Assembly: GCA_043228905.1 (NCBI GenBank)
Contig: JBHGNT010000021.1
Coordinates: forward strand, 8,246,001-8,310,000
Source of the DNA: Azolla caroliniana
Taxonomy: Eukaryota; Polypodiophyta
Direction: 5' to 3'
Length of the DNA: 64,000 bases
The stretch's first letter is position 1. Each line of letters opens with the position of its first letter. The position numbers and the translations under genes were made by a program. Below the pieces are notes generated by a model. That model saw only the letters and a list, made by a program, of their open reading frames with translations. It did not search any database and was not told where the DNA came from. Shown here one piece after another: positions 11,220 through 23,500 of the stretch.

Positions 11220-12420
11220 CGTGCGTAAACAATGTTGGTTGAATCCCATGGTTCTGGCAATAAGTTTGGAAGTTTTGGGACTTGAATTATCTGATTGGAG
11301 TACTTTAAGGAGTAAATCTTGTTGATTTGTTACAAGTTTATGATAGGCTTTGAATTTCTCAAGGACTTGATCACTACATTTTGTCTTTAGAAACGTGACC
11401 ATCGTGAAACGAGTAAAGTCATCGATAAATGTTAGGAAATATACATTTCCATATAGGGATGGAGTAGACAAAGGACCACATATATCCGTGTGTACTAATT
11501 GGAGGGGTATGGGATGGAAATGGCGAGTTAGAGAGTTTTCCAAATATACACTCTTCACAAAGGGATAGTTTCAATTTACGTGGAAGAGTAAAACCAATTT
11601 CTATATGTTGTCGGGCCATGTGAACCATTGTTTGATTGTTTAGGTGACCTAATCAATAGTGCCATAGTAAGATTGCATAGTTTGATATGTTTGAATCATC
11701 TATGTGGTGTGCTTCCTCAACAGGTACCACAGAGCGGTCTAAAAGGTAAAGACATCCTTGTCTTGGACAATTAACGACATAATCTCGACCAGAGGGTGTC
11801 TTATGACGAATGATACAATATTTGTGATAGAACTCGACGGATGTATTAACGTTGAAAGGGTCTTAATGTGGTGGGATCATCTGGGTTGTTATAACTCTTA
11901 GCGGATGGTTTGAAATCAATTTTAAAAGAACATCATTTGTGATTTTATTGACAGATATCAAGATTTTTGCTATGTTAAGTATATAATAAACTTCATTGAC
12001 TTCAATGAACTTCCCATCAGAAAGTTCAAGATGGGGAGTCCCATGTCCAAGGGTGTATTCAACCCCATTGCTCCCAAATCTCGCCAGGAAAGGATGTTCT
12101 AAGACCTTATTGTCTTTGAGCCATTCAACCCTTGAGGTGAGGTGACATGTGGCACCTGTATCAAGAATCCACATTGAAGTGGGAGAGTTGCTAAATGAAG
12201 TGAGGGCCATGAAGGCAATGAAAGAATCTTCATTATCCTCATCGGAAATTTGGTCAGTCACTATGACATATGTCATTATTTTGATCGTAGTGATCATGTG
12301 ATGCATTGTAAGATTGGTCTTCTTTATATGTTCTTTTCCCGTTATTAGAATTCCTATAACAATCTTTCATTTCATGTCCACTCCTTTGAAAAAAATTGCA
12401 AAAGGATCTAGGAACCTAGA
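11211..12420 (-). mobile_element. Ty1/copia fragment (gag end, protease, integrase N-half)
   Basis: On the minus strand there is first a degraded zinc knuckle near 12365-12405 (CNFFQRSGHEMKDC, second Cys lost), then a protease (MWILDTGATCHLTSR, about 12130-12175). A GAG-pre-integrase segment follows around 11560-11640, then the integrase core start (LVHTDICGPLSTPSLYGNVY and FIDDFTRFTMVTFL). It stops near 11230, just past the SDN motif, at the edge of the hAT block. RT, RNase H and LTRs are missing. Frames change at about 11540 and 11860. Confidence 0.8.
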
Positions 12421-12843
12421 TTTTTTATGATTCCTTGAATCATAAATTTAGAGGTTCGTGAATAAATTTTGGAGATATTAGGTTGGTATGTTGATCTAAG
12501 TTTATTATAAGATTTTTTTATTGTAATTTGGATGTTTGATATCAAGTGCAGTGTGAGATGAGGAGGGTTGATTTATTGCCCTACGAAGTATGTTTTCTTG
12601 TGAGATTGATGCCACTAATGTTGGGGGAGGAAAAAAAGCGACGGCGTTCCAAGAATAGTGTTGAAACATGTTTTTGATGTAACTTTGTACTCAAAACTCT
12701 GCTTTTTATGATTTTTGGCTCATTGCGAAGCTCGTTTAGAGAGCTTTCCAAGGATTATTTGGGCACTAAGTTTCGTTATCGTTACAAGAAGCTACAAGCA
12801 AAATCGTCATCATCTCATGTTAGTTCTCTCAATCTCTGTTAGG

Positions 12844-14043
12844 ATGGCTGACACAACAACAGGAAGTGAGTTGATGATTGTTGATGGATGTGGTAGTAAT
12901 GATGGTTGTGAAAATTACAAGAGGAAAAAGTGTATCGATTCTATAGAAGGTGAGAAAACATCATATGTTGCTATTCTTGGTGGGAAAGATGTTATTGGAG
13001 ATGATTATAATATTGACAGTCATGATTTTGTTAAGGCTTTGCTTTCCGATTTTATGGAAAAAAATGAGAAAGATGCTAAAGATTGTGTGGAGGAGGATGT
13101 TGTAGAGGTGATGATGGAGACCAAGTCTATGTTAACAACTTTTGACAGGTTCTATGATCGTGGTATTATTTTGTACTTCACTAGCAAACTTCTTTGGTAT
13201 CATGGATTAAGCAGTGGTTGGATTCATTCATAATCCCTAACTGTGTTGAGGATGTCTATGTGGGTCCAAGAGATTTCTATGATGTGGTTTTTCGATCGTC
13301 AGAACATTGTACGGCTCTGATGGCAAAGGTACCAATCTTTTTTTATAGAAGATTAGTGCATGTGATGGAATGGGTTCCGATGGTGGATTATAAAGATTTA
13401 TTAAAACGACAATGTCCAATTTGGGTGACCGTTGATTGCAGTACCTCATTCTTTTGGGATTTATTACCAGTATTGATATCTCAAATTGGTAAAGTTTTGG
13501 TTGCTCCTCATGTTAATTCGTTGAACAAATGTAGATTTTGCATGTTATGGGATACAAGTTGTAAACTTCCAGGGTGGTTGAGTATAGATACATCTCGATT
13601 TGGTCGATTTCGTTTTAAGCTTCAATGGGAGACCTTTGCAGGACATTGTTTTAAATGTGGTAAATTGGGGCATTTTATGGCTGAATGCCAATCTCATGGT
13701 GAACTATCCCCAAAAAATAATGTCAAAGGGAAAAATAAGGAAGATGTTGAGAAAGATATTGTTAATGGTTAATATGGTCATGGATGAGGGAACATCTCCT
13801 GGGTTAGAGCGAGATCCCAAAGTTCATGGTCATGTTAGAGGTGTTGGGGAGGAGCATGGAGTATGCATTAATGATGACCCAGATGTTGAAGATGGAGAGT
13901 GGCATCAAGTGAAGCATAAGATAAAAGGGAAGGGTGTTGCCATACAAAGGGACACAAAAAATACTAATGGTAAGGCATTACTAAAAGATAATTTGAGATT
14001 GAATGAGGGGTTTAGGAAAAATCCTTGGCAGAAACAAGTGTGA
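12844..14043 (+). pseudogene. LINE ORF1 (DUF4283-like, CCHC knuckle)
   Basis: The start at 12844 reads MADTTTGSELMIVDG. After a frame change near 13190 the DUF4283-like core follows (IKQWLDSFIIPNCVEDVYVG, IFFYRRLVHVMEWVPMVDY). A CCHC knuckle, CFKCGKLGHFMAEC, lies at about 13643-13684. A third frame carries the charged tail up to 14043. ORF1 binds the element RNA in the ribonucleoprotein particle. At least two frameshifts break it. Confidence 0.75.
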
Positions 14044-14264
14044 AATCAAAGATTATCCAACCAATTAAATTTTGATTCTTCAAGAAGGGTGGTACAATCT
14101 CAATTAAATCAAGGACTTCATTCTCGTGGAACTAGACAACAAAACCATAATATTGTTGGAGGGGATGTAGTACACACGAATCCTTATGCAGCTCTTGAAC
14201 AAGTAGTTAGTACATTCATGAATACACTTGCTCATAAAGAGCAAGTTCTTACTAAAGGTGTTAA

Positions 14265-17200
14265 ATGAAAGTGGTATCATGGAATGTGCGAGGGGCATCT
14301 TCGCCTGATAAGAAATATATATTATGGAAAACTTTATTTGATAAAGAATGAGATGTTTTATGTGCAGTTGAACATAAGTGTCCTGATTTAGCAGGATCTA
14401 TGTTACATTTGTGTGGATATTCCGCATATTATGCAGGACAGTTATCACATCATTACTCAGGGGTTGTCATGATTATTCGTGATTTGTTTTGTCCACATAT
14501 AGTCTATAATGATCCATATGGACGTTATTTGGTGATGGAAGTCAAGTATTTTGAGGATTTGATATGGTTGGTAGGAATCTATGCACACAATAATGCTAAT
14601 CAACACATTGAGTTATGATATTCAATGTATCCACGGTTATTAGTGGGCCGTGTTGGTTTGTTAATGGGTGATTTTAATGTGTGTTGGTGTTTCACAATCT
14701 ACTTCACGATTCTCATTGATGGATTCTCCTGAGCAAGAAGTTCGGGACAAATTGGCATTAGAGGTTTTGAAGTTGGATGTATGGAAATGGTTGCATCAAG
14801 ATGAGGTTGGGTTTACATTTCAATCTATGCAATATAAGGAAACATGGAGTAGGTTAGATAGAATGTATGTTATGCATGATGAGTCCTTTTTGCCAGAGAT
14901 GCTTAATATGTCAATTATGCAAGAGGTTGTGACATAGGATCATTTTCCCATATGTTTTGAGTTCAATAAACATGGGGCAGATATGTACAAAACATTGCTT
15001 GATCGAGTTCCTTTGAGGTTTAATTCTTCTTTATTATTACATTCCTTATTTGATGCCTATATGCAACAAATTTTTGGCATGTTTTCAGAACAAGATATTT
15101 CAAAAGGATGGCAATGATGCATGGGATACAACAGTACAAAACATCAATGATATTCACCGTCTATATGGTATGGCTAATGCTAAAAGACGTAAGAAATTGA
15201 TTGATAAGTTTTCATATATTCTTACGCGATGCAATGTACTATTGATCAATAATCCACATGATGATGAGCTTTTGGATGTTCAAGTTCAACTATAGGACAT
15301 TGTGAAGAATTTGTCTTGTCAAAGTTATCAACAAACAAGACTACATCAATTAAAGGAGGGATTTATAGATAATCAATCACAATCTCATATGTTTTTTCAA
15401 GGATTAAGACCACCATATGCTCATTCGAATGTGGTACAAATTAAGATAGGGGATGACATTGTTGTAGACCCAATCAAGGTTATTGAGTTTGTATTACTCA
15501 TTTTAAGAATTTGATTGGGCCAGAGTTGTTTATTAATGAGGATGTGTTGAAAGCACGACGAGAGTTTTATAATGTAATTGGGAGTGTCGTGAATAGAAAT
15601 ATTTTTCAAGAATTGGATGCCGATTTTGAAGAAGTTGAGGTGGAAAAGGTATTGTTACACCTTCCAAATGGTAAAAGCCCTGGTTGGGATGGTGTTACAA
15701 ATGAAGTTTTAAGAAGTATGTTGGCATGCTTAAGAGTCCATTCACACAAATGTTTCAACAATGTTGGGATTCTGGTTTCATGCCTGAGAGCTGGAAGGTG
15801 GGCTTAATCAAATTGATACCAAAGGTACCATCTCCAGAGTCATTTCATCAATGGAGACCTATTTCATTGATGGGAGGGTTATACAAAGTGTTTGCAAAGA
15901 TATTATCCAACAAACTTCAAAAATTCTTACCTCAACTTATTCATCCATCTCAATATGGTTTTATTACAGGTAGAAATATATTGCATAATCTTTTGAATGT
16001 TCAAATGGCTATCAATTATGCTCGACATACACATCAAGAAATGGTTATGGTGCAGTTAGATTTGGAAAAAGCATATGATCATGTTAATTGGTCTTTCCTC
16101 TCAGGTGTGATGTATAATATGGGGTTTGTTCCTCATATGTGTTGACTTATCTTTTTGCTAGGGCAAAATGGCGGAGTTACTCTGAAAGTGTTTCTTACTA
16201 GATCCGTGCGGCAAGGATGTCCACTAAGCCCATTGTTATTTGCTATTGTTACACATCCTTTGTTAGTAATGTTGTCAAATCTTGCAGCTAATGGTCACGA
16301 TATTGTGGGTTTGCATCTTCTTTCTGGTGGACAATTGGTGGCACAAGCATTGGTTGATGATTCTTTTATGTTTTTACAAGCCTCAAAATAAAATCTTGAA
16401 AGGAGTATGCAAGTTTGGGATCAATTTGCTTTGGCTTCAGGGTCGTATATAAGTTGGAGGAAGTCTTGCCTTATTTCTTGTGTGGAGAGTGATTTGGAAT
16501 GTTTGGGATGGCGAGGGTCTGTGATTACACGAGGATCAATTTATCGACATTTGGGTTATCCATTGGGTGTTGATGTTACAAATGTTCAATTGATTGATTC
16601 GATTGGTAGTAAATTGAAGAACAAATTTATGTATCGGAAGTCTCAATTATGGCCCTTTCATGTACGATTCAAAGTGGTGCAATGTATCTTGATACCCATG
16701 TTATTATATTTTTTGCCTTTACTACCTTGGACTAAGAAGGCATTACAAAACATTTTACAACCTATTCGGTTCATGTTGTGGCGGAAGGGAGAAATGATGG
16801 GAGTTGCATGGATTTCATGGGACCATTTGCCTACTCCTAAAAGGTTAGGTGGTGTAGCAATATTGGATTTGGAAAGGCATTTGATGGCTCGTAGATTTGC
16901 ATTATTACGAGATATATGTCAACAAGATCAACCACGGATATCTATGATGCAATATTTTATTGAGCGTGAAAGGATTGGTGCACGGGAAAACAAAGATTCA
17001 AGCATCCTGGTGGTCATTACTCAATGGAAGTATTCCGAGTCTAAAGATTCGGCATTCTATATGTGGACAACATTAGGTAAGATCGTGGCAAGTTGCATTA
17101 TCTCTTTCTGAATGGAGACCGTCAAGTGATCGAGAATATTGTAATTCATTACAAAATGAATTTCTTGTTTCTTCTCGAGTGTTGTTTTGGCATGGGAAAG

Positions 17201-18075
17201 AGAAGTTGAGATCTCAATTCAATCGTTTATTTCGATTGGGGATTGTACATTTGGAAGATGTGGTTGATAATGAATCTCAAAGGTTGTTGGATTTTGAAGA
17301 TGTTAAGCAATGGTTATGTATTCCCCCAAATTATGGATTTATTTGGGAGAAATTACAAGATATACCATTGTTGCAAGGATCTTTGCTATTGAAAACAAAT
17401 TTTTCACTTTGGATGGATTGGCGGTTAAAAGATGGTACACGCTTGTTACAGGTCACTACAAATATATTGTTTCATCATGCGATGGCATCATTATCTTGGC
17501 TATCTCCTAAAGCAGCGAAGTTGTGGAATGTATGTAAGTCAGATGCAAGGTGGTGGAAAATATTACAACGTAGTTGGCATTCCCATCTACCATAGTTGGT
17601 ATTCATATGGAGAGTCATGATTGGTGGGCTCCCATTAGGTTCGGCCTTAAAGAGACGAGGAGTAGGGTCCGGCACTTGTTTCTATTGTACCGTTCCATTG
17701 GAGGATAGTACACATAGGTTCATTAAATGTCCTATAGCGTGTACCGTTTGGAAGTACTTATCGGACATTTGGCATGTTTTAACCCGTTGTTGTTTGAGAC
17801 CTCAACAATGGGTTTTTTCTCAATATGTTCAAAATGGTTCAAATGATGAGATGGAGATATTGTTCCAATTTTTACGCTATTGGGGTCTACAACACAATTG
17901 GAATATGCGTAATGCTTTCATGTTTGATAAAAGACATGGGGTGAAAGCCTATATAAAGAAGCTTAAAGGTATTCTCATGTGGAATTTTTGGATGTTAGAG
18001 CATGTGGGGATCATTTCCTCAAATGCATATTCAAGTTTTTTAATAGCATTACAGAACGTCCCACTCCCTGCATAG
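14265..18075 (+). pseudogene. LINE ORF2 (endonuclease, reverse transcriptase, zf-RVT)
   Basis: ORF2 starts at 14265 with MKVVSWNVRGASSPDKK, the usual opening of a LINE APE-type endonuclease. The endonuclease GDFN motif is at about 14655. The RT shows GKSPGWDGVTNEVL, RPISLMGGLYKVFAKI, LDLEKAYDHVNW, VRQGCPLSPLLFAI and a degenerate catalytic site, ALVDDS, near 16350. Near the C-terminus, FIWRVMIGGLPLGSALKRRG leads into a zf-RVT domain with CFYC and H...C residues (17600-17760). Stops occur at about 14350, 14617, 14936, 16143, 16389, 17109 and 17593, so the enzyme cannot be made. Confidence 0.85.
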
Positions 18076-18140
18076 GCATATGATAGGTAGATGAGACTAA
18101 GAACTGTTGTAACTAAGTGGATTTTACGTACAATTAATAT

Positions 18141-18352
18141 AATTGTGTGCTTTTACCAAAGAGAGAGAGAGAGAAAGACCGCCACATTCGCTGTCACTCC
18201 AATGTTTGACATGGTCAAAAATCATTTCTTTAATTCACACGTTCGTTATTAACACCGCGACAAAATTCTTGGTGGGGTTGGACTCCTTCACCACTCTGAT
18301 ACCATGTAGGAGTTAAGCAATGGAAAGAGAGAGGGAAGGAGGGGGAAGAGAC

Positions 18353-18386
<34 letters not shown>

Positions 18387-18447
18387 TATATTATCGTCTT
18401 CGGAGGTCAAATATGACCTATGAGACCAAAAATATTACATTTCACAT
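18141..18447 (-). repeat. Degraded copia LTR border with tRNA-Met type PBS and GATA microsatellite
   Basis: ACTCTGATACCA at 18293-18304 is the complement of the TGGTATCAGAGC-type primer-binding site. It is followed by TGTAGGAGTTAAGC, the expected end of a minus-strand LTR. A (TAGA)n tract lies at about 18353-18387. No coding part of this element is adjacent, so it is a relic. Confidence 0.45.
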
Positions 18448-19420
18448 GATACGTGTGAAAGTGAGTAGTGACTCTCGATGTTCAAGAACTTTACCAATGA
18501 ATGTTGCAATCGAGAGTGCACATTGTGGTTGTGAGAGAAATTTGTGCAAGGATTGGGTTTGGTTGAAGATGTGTGGAAAGCATGGTGGAATATGATTAAA
18601 GGGAGAGCATCGTATCAGAGTGTGATACTCGGACTCTTGAACTTGTTTAGGGCAAAGTGTACATAGTCGACCACTCTCATCACTTGTGCCCCAACGCCCC
18701 GTCTCACATCACAATACATGTGAGCTAAGTTGCATGGAATCAATGGTTCGAATAGAAGCCAACGAAATGGGCTCTAACACGTATTGATGTGTACGGTTTC
18801 CCCATTCCGCAAAGAATATGATTTTGTAGTTAGGTGCAACATGTGTAGTATAATGTGTGAAGCATGAGCCTCCACAGTTGTCCCATGTCATGATACATTG
18901 GCATTGCAAAAAGGCCTCATTTACAGAGGAATCTAATGATGTATCATGAAGCAAGTGTCTCGCATCCCATCTACCAAACCATTTTTCTATATCTTGCATC
19001 CAACCGGAACACAAAATTTTGCTTTTATGCGTCTTTTGGATCTTTTTGCTTGCTTCCCACGCAATTCTAGGAAGTCGATGTGAGGGGTTTTTTTTAACCT
19101 TAAGCATGTATTCAACAACCATTTCCATGGCCATGAACTCAATGGGAAGAGATCCCGTCTCAAGGAGGAGGAGGGTGTAGGGCGTTTGTTTCTTAACTTG
19201 TAGAAACTTTGTAAGAAAATGTTTTTGGACATTTTCAAATTCTTTCCACATAGATTTAGGGATGCTACCGCCCCATACTTCCACCCCATAGAGAAGAACC
19301 GGTGTCGCCAAAGTGTCGAGAAGATATTTCTTGAGGACCCAACACTTAATATCTCCAAGATTGCATGTGTTCTCAAATGCCTAGTATGCTCGCTTACCCG
19401 CCTCTAAGCGGCGTGTAGCA
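18448..19420 (-). pseudogene. C-terminal fragment of a second LINE clade
   Basis: The frame reads RLEAGKRAY, a stop, then IKCWVLKKYLLDTLATPVLL, YGVEVWGGSIPKSMW and PYTLLLLETGSLPIEFMAME. It continues to 18709, where one TGA interrupts it, then goes on as CETGRWGTSDESGRLCTLCP and EYHTLIRCSPFNH down to a stop near 18448. The YGVEVWG block followed by a Cys/His cluster resembles the region downstream of the RT in non-LTR elements. With only two stops in about 320 codons, this copy is younger than its neighbours. The 5' half, including the RT catalytic core, is absent. Confidence 0.7.
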
Positions 19421-19484
19421 CATTCATTCCATTTATGATTTGAAGGAACTTTATTATTAGATGGTTTGTCTCTCTCTAAGTTAT

Positions 19485-19512
19485 AGGTGCACCCTATTTT
19501 TGGGGTGCACCT
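19485..19512. other. Perfect 10-bp hairpin
   Basis: AGGTGCACCC (19485-19494) and GGGTGCACCT (19503-19512) form a perfect inverted repeat around an 8-base loop, TATTTTTG. It lies between the LINE relic and the CDC45 fragment and might be the tip of a small transposon or a DNA/RNA hairpin. Confidence 0.6.
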
Positions 19513-19629
19513 TTTCATATTGTTTAGCGTTTCGTATAATAATTTATTTTTCTATTTCTATATTCTAAACTAATTAGTTTATTACAACACTCTTTGTGTG
19601 TTGGAAATAGCAACCCATCTTCTGTGCAG

Positions 19630-19968
19630 GATTCCATTAGATACTCAGTTTATCTTGTATCAAGCTTTGTTGATATTCACTCTCTCATTGGAGCTTCTCT
19701 CTCAAATTTGAATGGTGATAATCAACCCATCGTTGTGTTACTCTTCAATTGGGGTTCTCCCAGAGACCTAAGAAAGTCTCTTAACCTCCGTTATGGAGTC
19801 CAAATATTTGTCATCGATAGACATCGCCTTGTGCATTTGCATAACCTCTCTAACCGTCATAGTCAAGAGACTGTACTTTACACTTCAAAAGATGAATCAC
19901 AATCATCTTTGAGTAGTGACGATGAAACTGGTCTTAATTCAGATTCCGATCAAGAAGAAGAAGAAGAG
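19630..19968 (+). pseudogene. CDC45: CDC45 (replication initiation factor) exon fragment
   Basis: CDC45 is part of the CMG replicative helicase. An acceptor-like TCTGTGCAG at 19621-19629 precedes an open segment reading DSIRYSVYLVSSFVDIHSLI, IVVLLFNWGSPRDLRKSLNL, VQIFVIDRHRLVHLHNLSNR, ETVLYTSKDESQS and LNSDSDQEEEEE. Order and spacing match the N-terminal third of plant CDC45 as I remember it, with a short deletion after LYTSKDESQ. No neighbouring CDC45 exons are found. The open frame runs on to 19981, where gypsy-like sequence begins. It is an isolated fragment, either transposon-carried or a relic of a disrupted gene. Confidence 0.75.
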
Positions 19969-19999
19969 CCATATCTTTGGTAGAGACACCTATCATTGT

Positions 20000-21150
20000 A
20001 CTCTATGGATAGGTTTTTAGATGGAGCATGCTATCACAAATTACCCAAGTCGACTAGATTTAGGGGAATCGGTAGATGGGGTAAAAAATGATTTTTCTAA
20101 TAGATCTTTATTTCACATCGAGGCGGCCAATTCAATTGAAGTCGACCAAGAGCCTAATGAAAAATGGCTTAATGATATGTTGTATTTTCTTACAACGGGA
20201 TCACTGCCTCAGAACATGCAACAAGATGAAAAGAAGATATTAGCAATAAGGAGTCCGAATTTTTGTGTCTTAAAAGAAACTCATAAAGGAGCTGATGGGA
20301 TATGGCATCGAGTAGTTTGACACGACGAAAAAGAGGCAGTTTTAAGAAAAGCACACTATGGCATTGCAAGAGGACATTATGTTGGGGACACTATTGCACG
20401 GAATATTTGGAGCAGTGGCTTGTGGTGGCCAACAACTTTGAAAGATGCACATCAATTCGGTAAAGAATGTGATGTGTGTCAGAGACTAGGCCAGCCAACC
20501 AACTGAGCTCGGATGCCAACCAATTCAACCATTAGAGCCTTTTTAGAAGTGGGGATTGGATTTTTTGGTACATTCAAGCCAACATTAGCTCGAACCAGCA
20601 ACAGGTATATTATCATGGCTACGGATTACTCTACCAAATGGGTCGAAGCCAAAGCACTCTGAGATAATATTGTTGACTCAACAACAAAGTTCCTTTACGA
20701 ATACATCTAGTGTCGATTCAGATTTCTAATTGAGTTAATCAGTGATCAAGGGTCACACTTCTTGAACAAAGTCATCCATGGATTAACGGAGTACTATGTG
20801 GTGGTACACAAAAAGAGCACACCCAATAACCCTCAAGCAAATGGGTTGGCCAAGTCGACCAACAAAACTCTACAAACAATCCTCAAAAAGATTGTGGATG
20901 AGAATTGGACAGATTGGGATCACAAATTGCATAGTGCTTTATGGGCATTCAAGACAAGTTACAAAATAACAATTCAATTGACGCCCTTTCGATTCACCTT
21001 CGGATTAGAAGCGGTAATGTCAATTGAATTTCAATTCCCTAGTTTACGCCTACAAGTAGTCAAACAACTAAGCACGAGGAAATACAAATTAGAGGGAACA
21101 AATTACAATCTGCCAAATCACATCCTTCATCAAAATAAAATTATCTAATG
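20000..21150 (+). pseudogene. Ty3/gypsy integrase relic
   Basis: The integrase zinc module is visible as HYGIARGHYVGDTIARNIWS, followed by CDVCQRLG (20350-20495). The core follows with NRYIIMATDYSTKWVEAKAL, LISDQGSHFLNKVIHGL and NNPQANGLAKSTNKTLQTIL up to about 21148. Stops at 20318, 20504 and 20660 break it. Upstream RT and RNase H are not seen. A polypurine run, AAAAAGGGAGGGG at 21484-21496, could be the element's PPT. Confidence 0.75.
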
Positions 21151-23500
21151 CATCAAAATCAAAATCTTTGCTCTCAATTCACACAAGGACTAAGTCATTG
21201 CAAAGATTAACCCTAGTACATTGGATTCTTCTTGAGAACTCAGTTCTACTTTTGGTTAAGACGTCATTGACCAATCAAAAGTTTGGCCATGGACAACTAG
21301 GTTTATTAATGGATTTCGGTGATGCATGTTTGTGGAAATCTTGACATCCATCAGTGTTAATCTGTGATCATCAACCCCGAACCTAGGTTTCCCACTTTTG
21401 TTTCCCCCCCTCATTCCACACTCACACTCCACTACCCTTTCCTCACTATTTGTCCTTTTCACCCCTAGAAGTCCACTCAAAGGAAAAAGGGAGGGGAACT
21501 TTAAGTTTCGCAAAACCCTCCCTTTCAATAAGAAAATGCTAAACACATCAACAACATTTCCTTAAGGCTACTATTACAAAAATTACACAAACACACACAC
21601 ATACATCCAAATAAGCACATGCACACATACCTTCCTAACACTAAATTACACACACACAATTTAAACGGAACATGTAGGTGGATAAATGCACGTTTATACA
21701 TAGAAGTGAAGACACTTGCACACACATACACACATGGGGGATAGATGACTGCAAATGTATACACATTATCCCCTAAATCATATAAGTCCACATGACCACA
21801 TAGTCTCTCAGAGGGTACTATTTGAATTTTGACGTTCCAACGCACTTAATCGACGAAGATAATATTACTATCTTATGTATAAAGCATGGACTCCCATGTA
21901 CTCCCAAGTGGACTTGTGGTAACCAAGAAGCAAAAGCTCATTAAAAGCACAACAGTGTGCCATCTCACAAATAGGAAATTGTGATCCTTCATAAATGACA
22001 CCATCTTCTCTTGTTTAGGTCCTCAATTGTCCCACCTAGCTTTTACACAGACACGTGTAATCTGGTGACGTTGAGGCATACAATACACTAGAAAACATCG
22101 TGGAAGTAAGACACATTGTCCATTGGGAAGGCTTGTGATGGACTCGTTATGGTGAGGGTATTGCTTGTCTAGATGAGGTTTGTAATATATCTATGAATTG
22201 GTCGAAAATAACATTGAAAGCCAAAGTCAAGAAGCCAAGCACGTCTAATGTTGCGCAAAGAGGCTCTCGAAAATTTGGTTAAATTTACTCTTCATGTTAT
22301 TGTCATGGAGGTGATAAGGTCGTTTGTGAACTAGTTGAAATTGGATTATGTAATTGGATTGTTGATACACCATTAAAGAAGAGTCGTCATCTCTCCTTCT
22401 AAGTGATATGCCCTTGAAAATTTCTCAAGAAGTCTCTATGCTTCCTATGAAATGTTTGAAATGACAAAGTAGACAAAGCTTCTACAAGCTCGCAGCTTGG
22501 CCGTCCATTGATAATGTGAACTCGGTGACATGTATGGGTGACAACAGGGGTAAAAGTATTGGGAGACATTATTCATTACTAGGTTGTGGGAAAGGCAATG
22601 AGATGTGTCTTAACACCATCTTATTTGGGGACAGGTGTATTATGTCCTCTAGATGTCAAGGACTGTGATATTGATTTTGTTGTTATGATAAACGTGAACA
22701 TTGAGGATTTGGCGAATTTGATTGAAGGTTAATTAGTAAATATGAGGTTGGTTGGTACCATAAGAATGGCCTTGAGGGAGACAAAATAGAGTCCTCATTC
22801 ACAAAGTTAACCATGGTGTTGCTATTGTTATTGGACACCAGCGTGGTGCCAATGAGAACAAAATGGTTGAAGTCAGCGTACGGCAAAGGTCCTCAAAAAT
22901 GCCTAGCTAGAAGTGATCCATTTTATTGGGCTACTTTCTCCATTATCGTATGTAGAAGAGGATGTGTGATGTCAAGTTGCAGTGTTGGAGGTGGAAGCAC
23001 TGCTTTCGAGAGCGACATTAAGTGACTTCATCCCCTACAATTAGGTGTAGCTCACACCTCATTGCCCATGAAAGCCTTTCAAGACATTCCAATAACCTCG
23101 AGGATGACTGAAGTACTTCTTAGACATTCTCAACCATGAACTGAAATTAAACTGTTGGCATCATCGCCTTGCTAAAAGGAAGAACGTCCATTTACAATCA
23201 ATGGACAAAGCCTAGATGGACACCCCAAGGTCCAATTAGCTTGAAAAACTACTTGCACAAATACTAGATTGACATTATGAACTACTTGCACAAAATTATT
23301 TTATTTAGTTAGCACCTATAATTAGCCTAGAGGTGATTTGGAAAATAACAAAATCCTGAAGGTTATTTCAAAGTTTTGTGCAACTATGCTATGCTTCCAC
23401 TTTATACAACACAGTTATGGGTACAGCACTTAAATTTTAGTCAAGTTGCAATACAAGATAGATAAAAGAGATTCAAAAAAATATCCTCAATATATAAAAA
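21151..23500. other. No gene recognised
   Basis: The stretch contains CA-rich low-complexity sequence (about 21570-21740) and short unsupported frames. It probably holds the eroded 3' part of the gypsy relic and unidentified repeats. Confidence 0.4.

Larger units (their letters stand above)
4835..11220 (-). mobile_element. Defective hAT-like DNA transposon block carrying host-gene fragments
   Basis: The block holds hAT transposase exons on the minus strand (8075-9846), BMS1-like exons on the same strand (6371-7657) and a PPR fragment on the plus strand (10080-10373). The two borders share a motif family: ACGTTAAATAC recurs at about 4868-4990 and again at 11100-11218 in the inverted sense. 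The best-matching inverted pieces are GTATTTAACGTATTGATA on the left and the complement of TATTGATACGTTAAATAC on the right. At 11211 the sequence passes abruptly into a copia fragment. The ends are degenerate and I could not find a target-site duplication, so the exact extent is inference. Confidence 0.5.
12590..18140 (+). mobile_element. Full-length but broken L1-type LINE
   Basis: A non-LTR retrotransposon with 5' UTR (about 12.59-12.84 kb), ORF1 (12844-14043), ORF2 (14265-18075) and a short AT-rich 3' end. Both ORFs carry several stops and frameshifts. It is unusually complete for this window, because all domains from the nucleic-acid chaperone to the terminal zinc finger can be followed. 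A second, partial ORF1 of the same family is at 42.8-43.5 kb. Confidence 0.85.

Noticed and set aside
21525-21845. Cys-rich minus-strand frame of 106 residues
   Set aside because: It derives from CA-rich low-complexity sequence and has no recognisable domain or partner exon.
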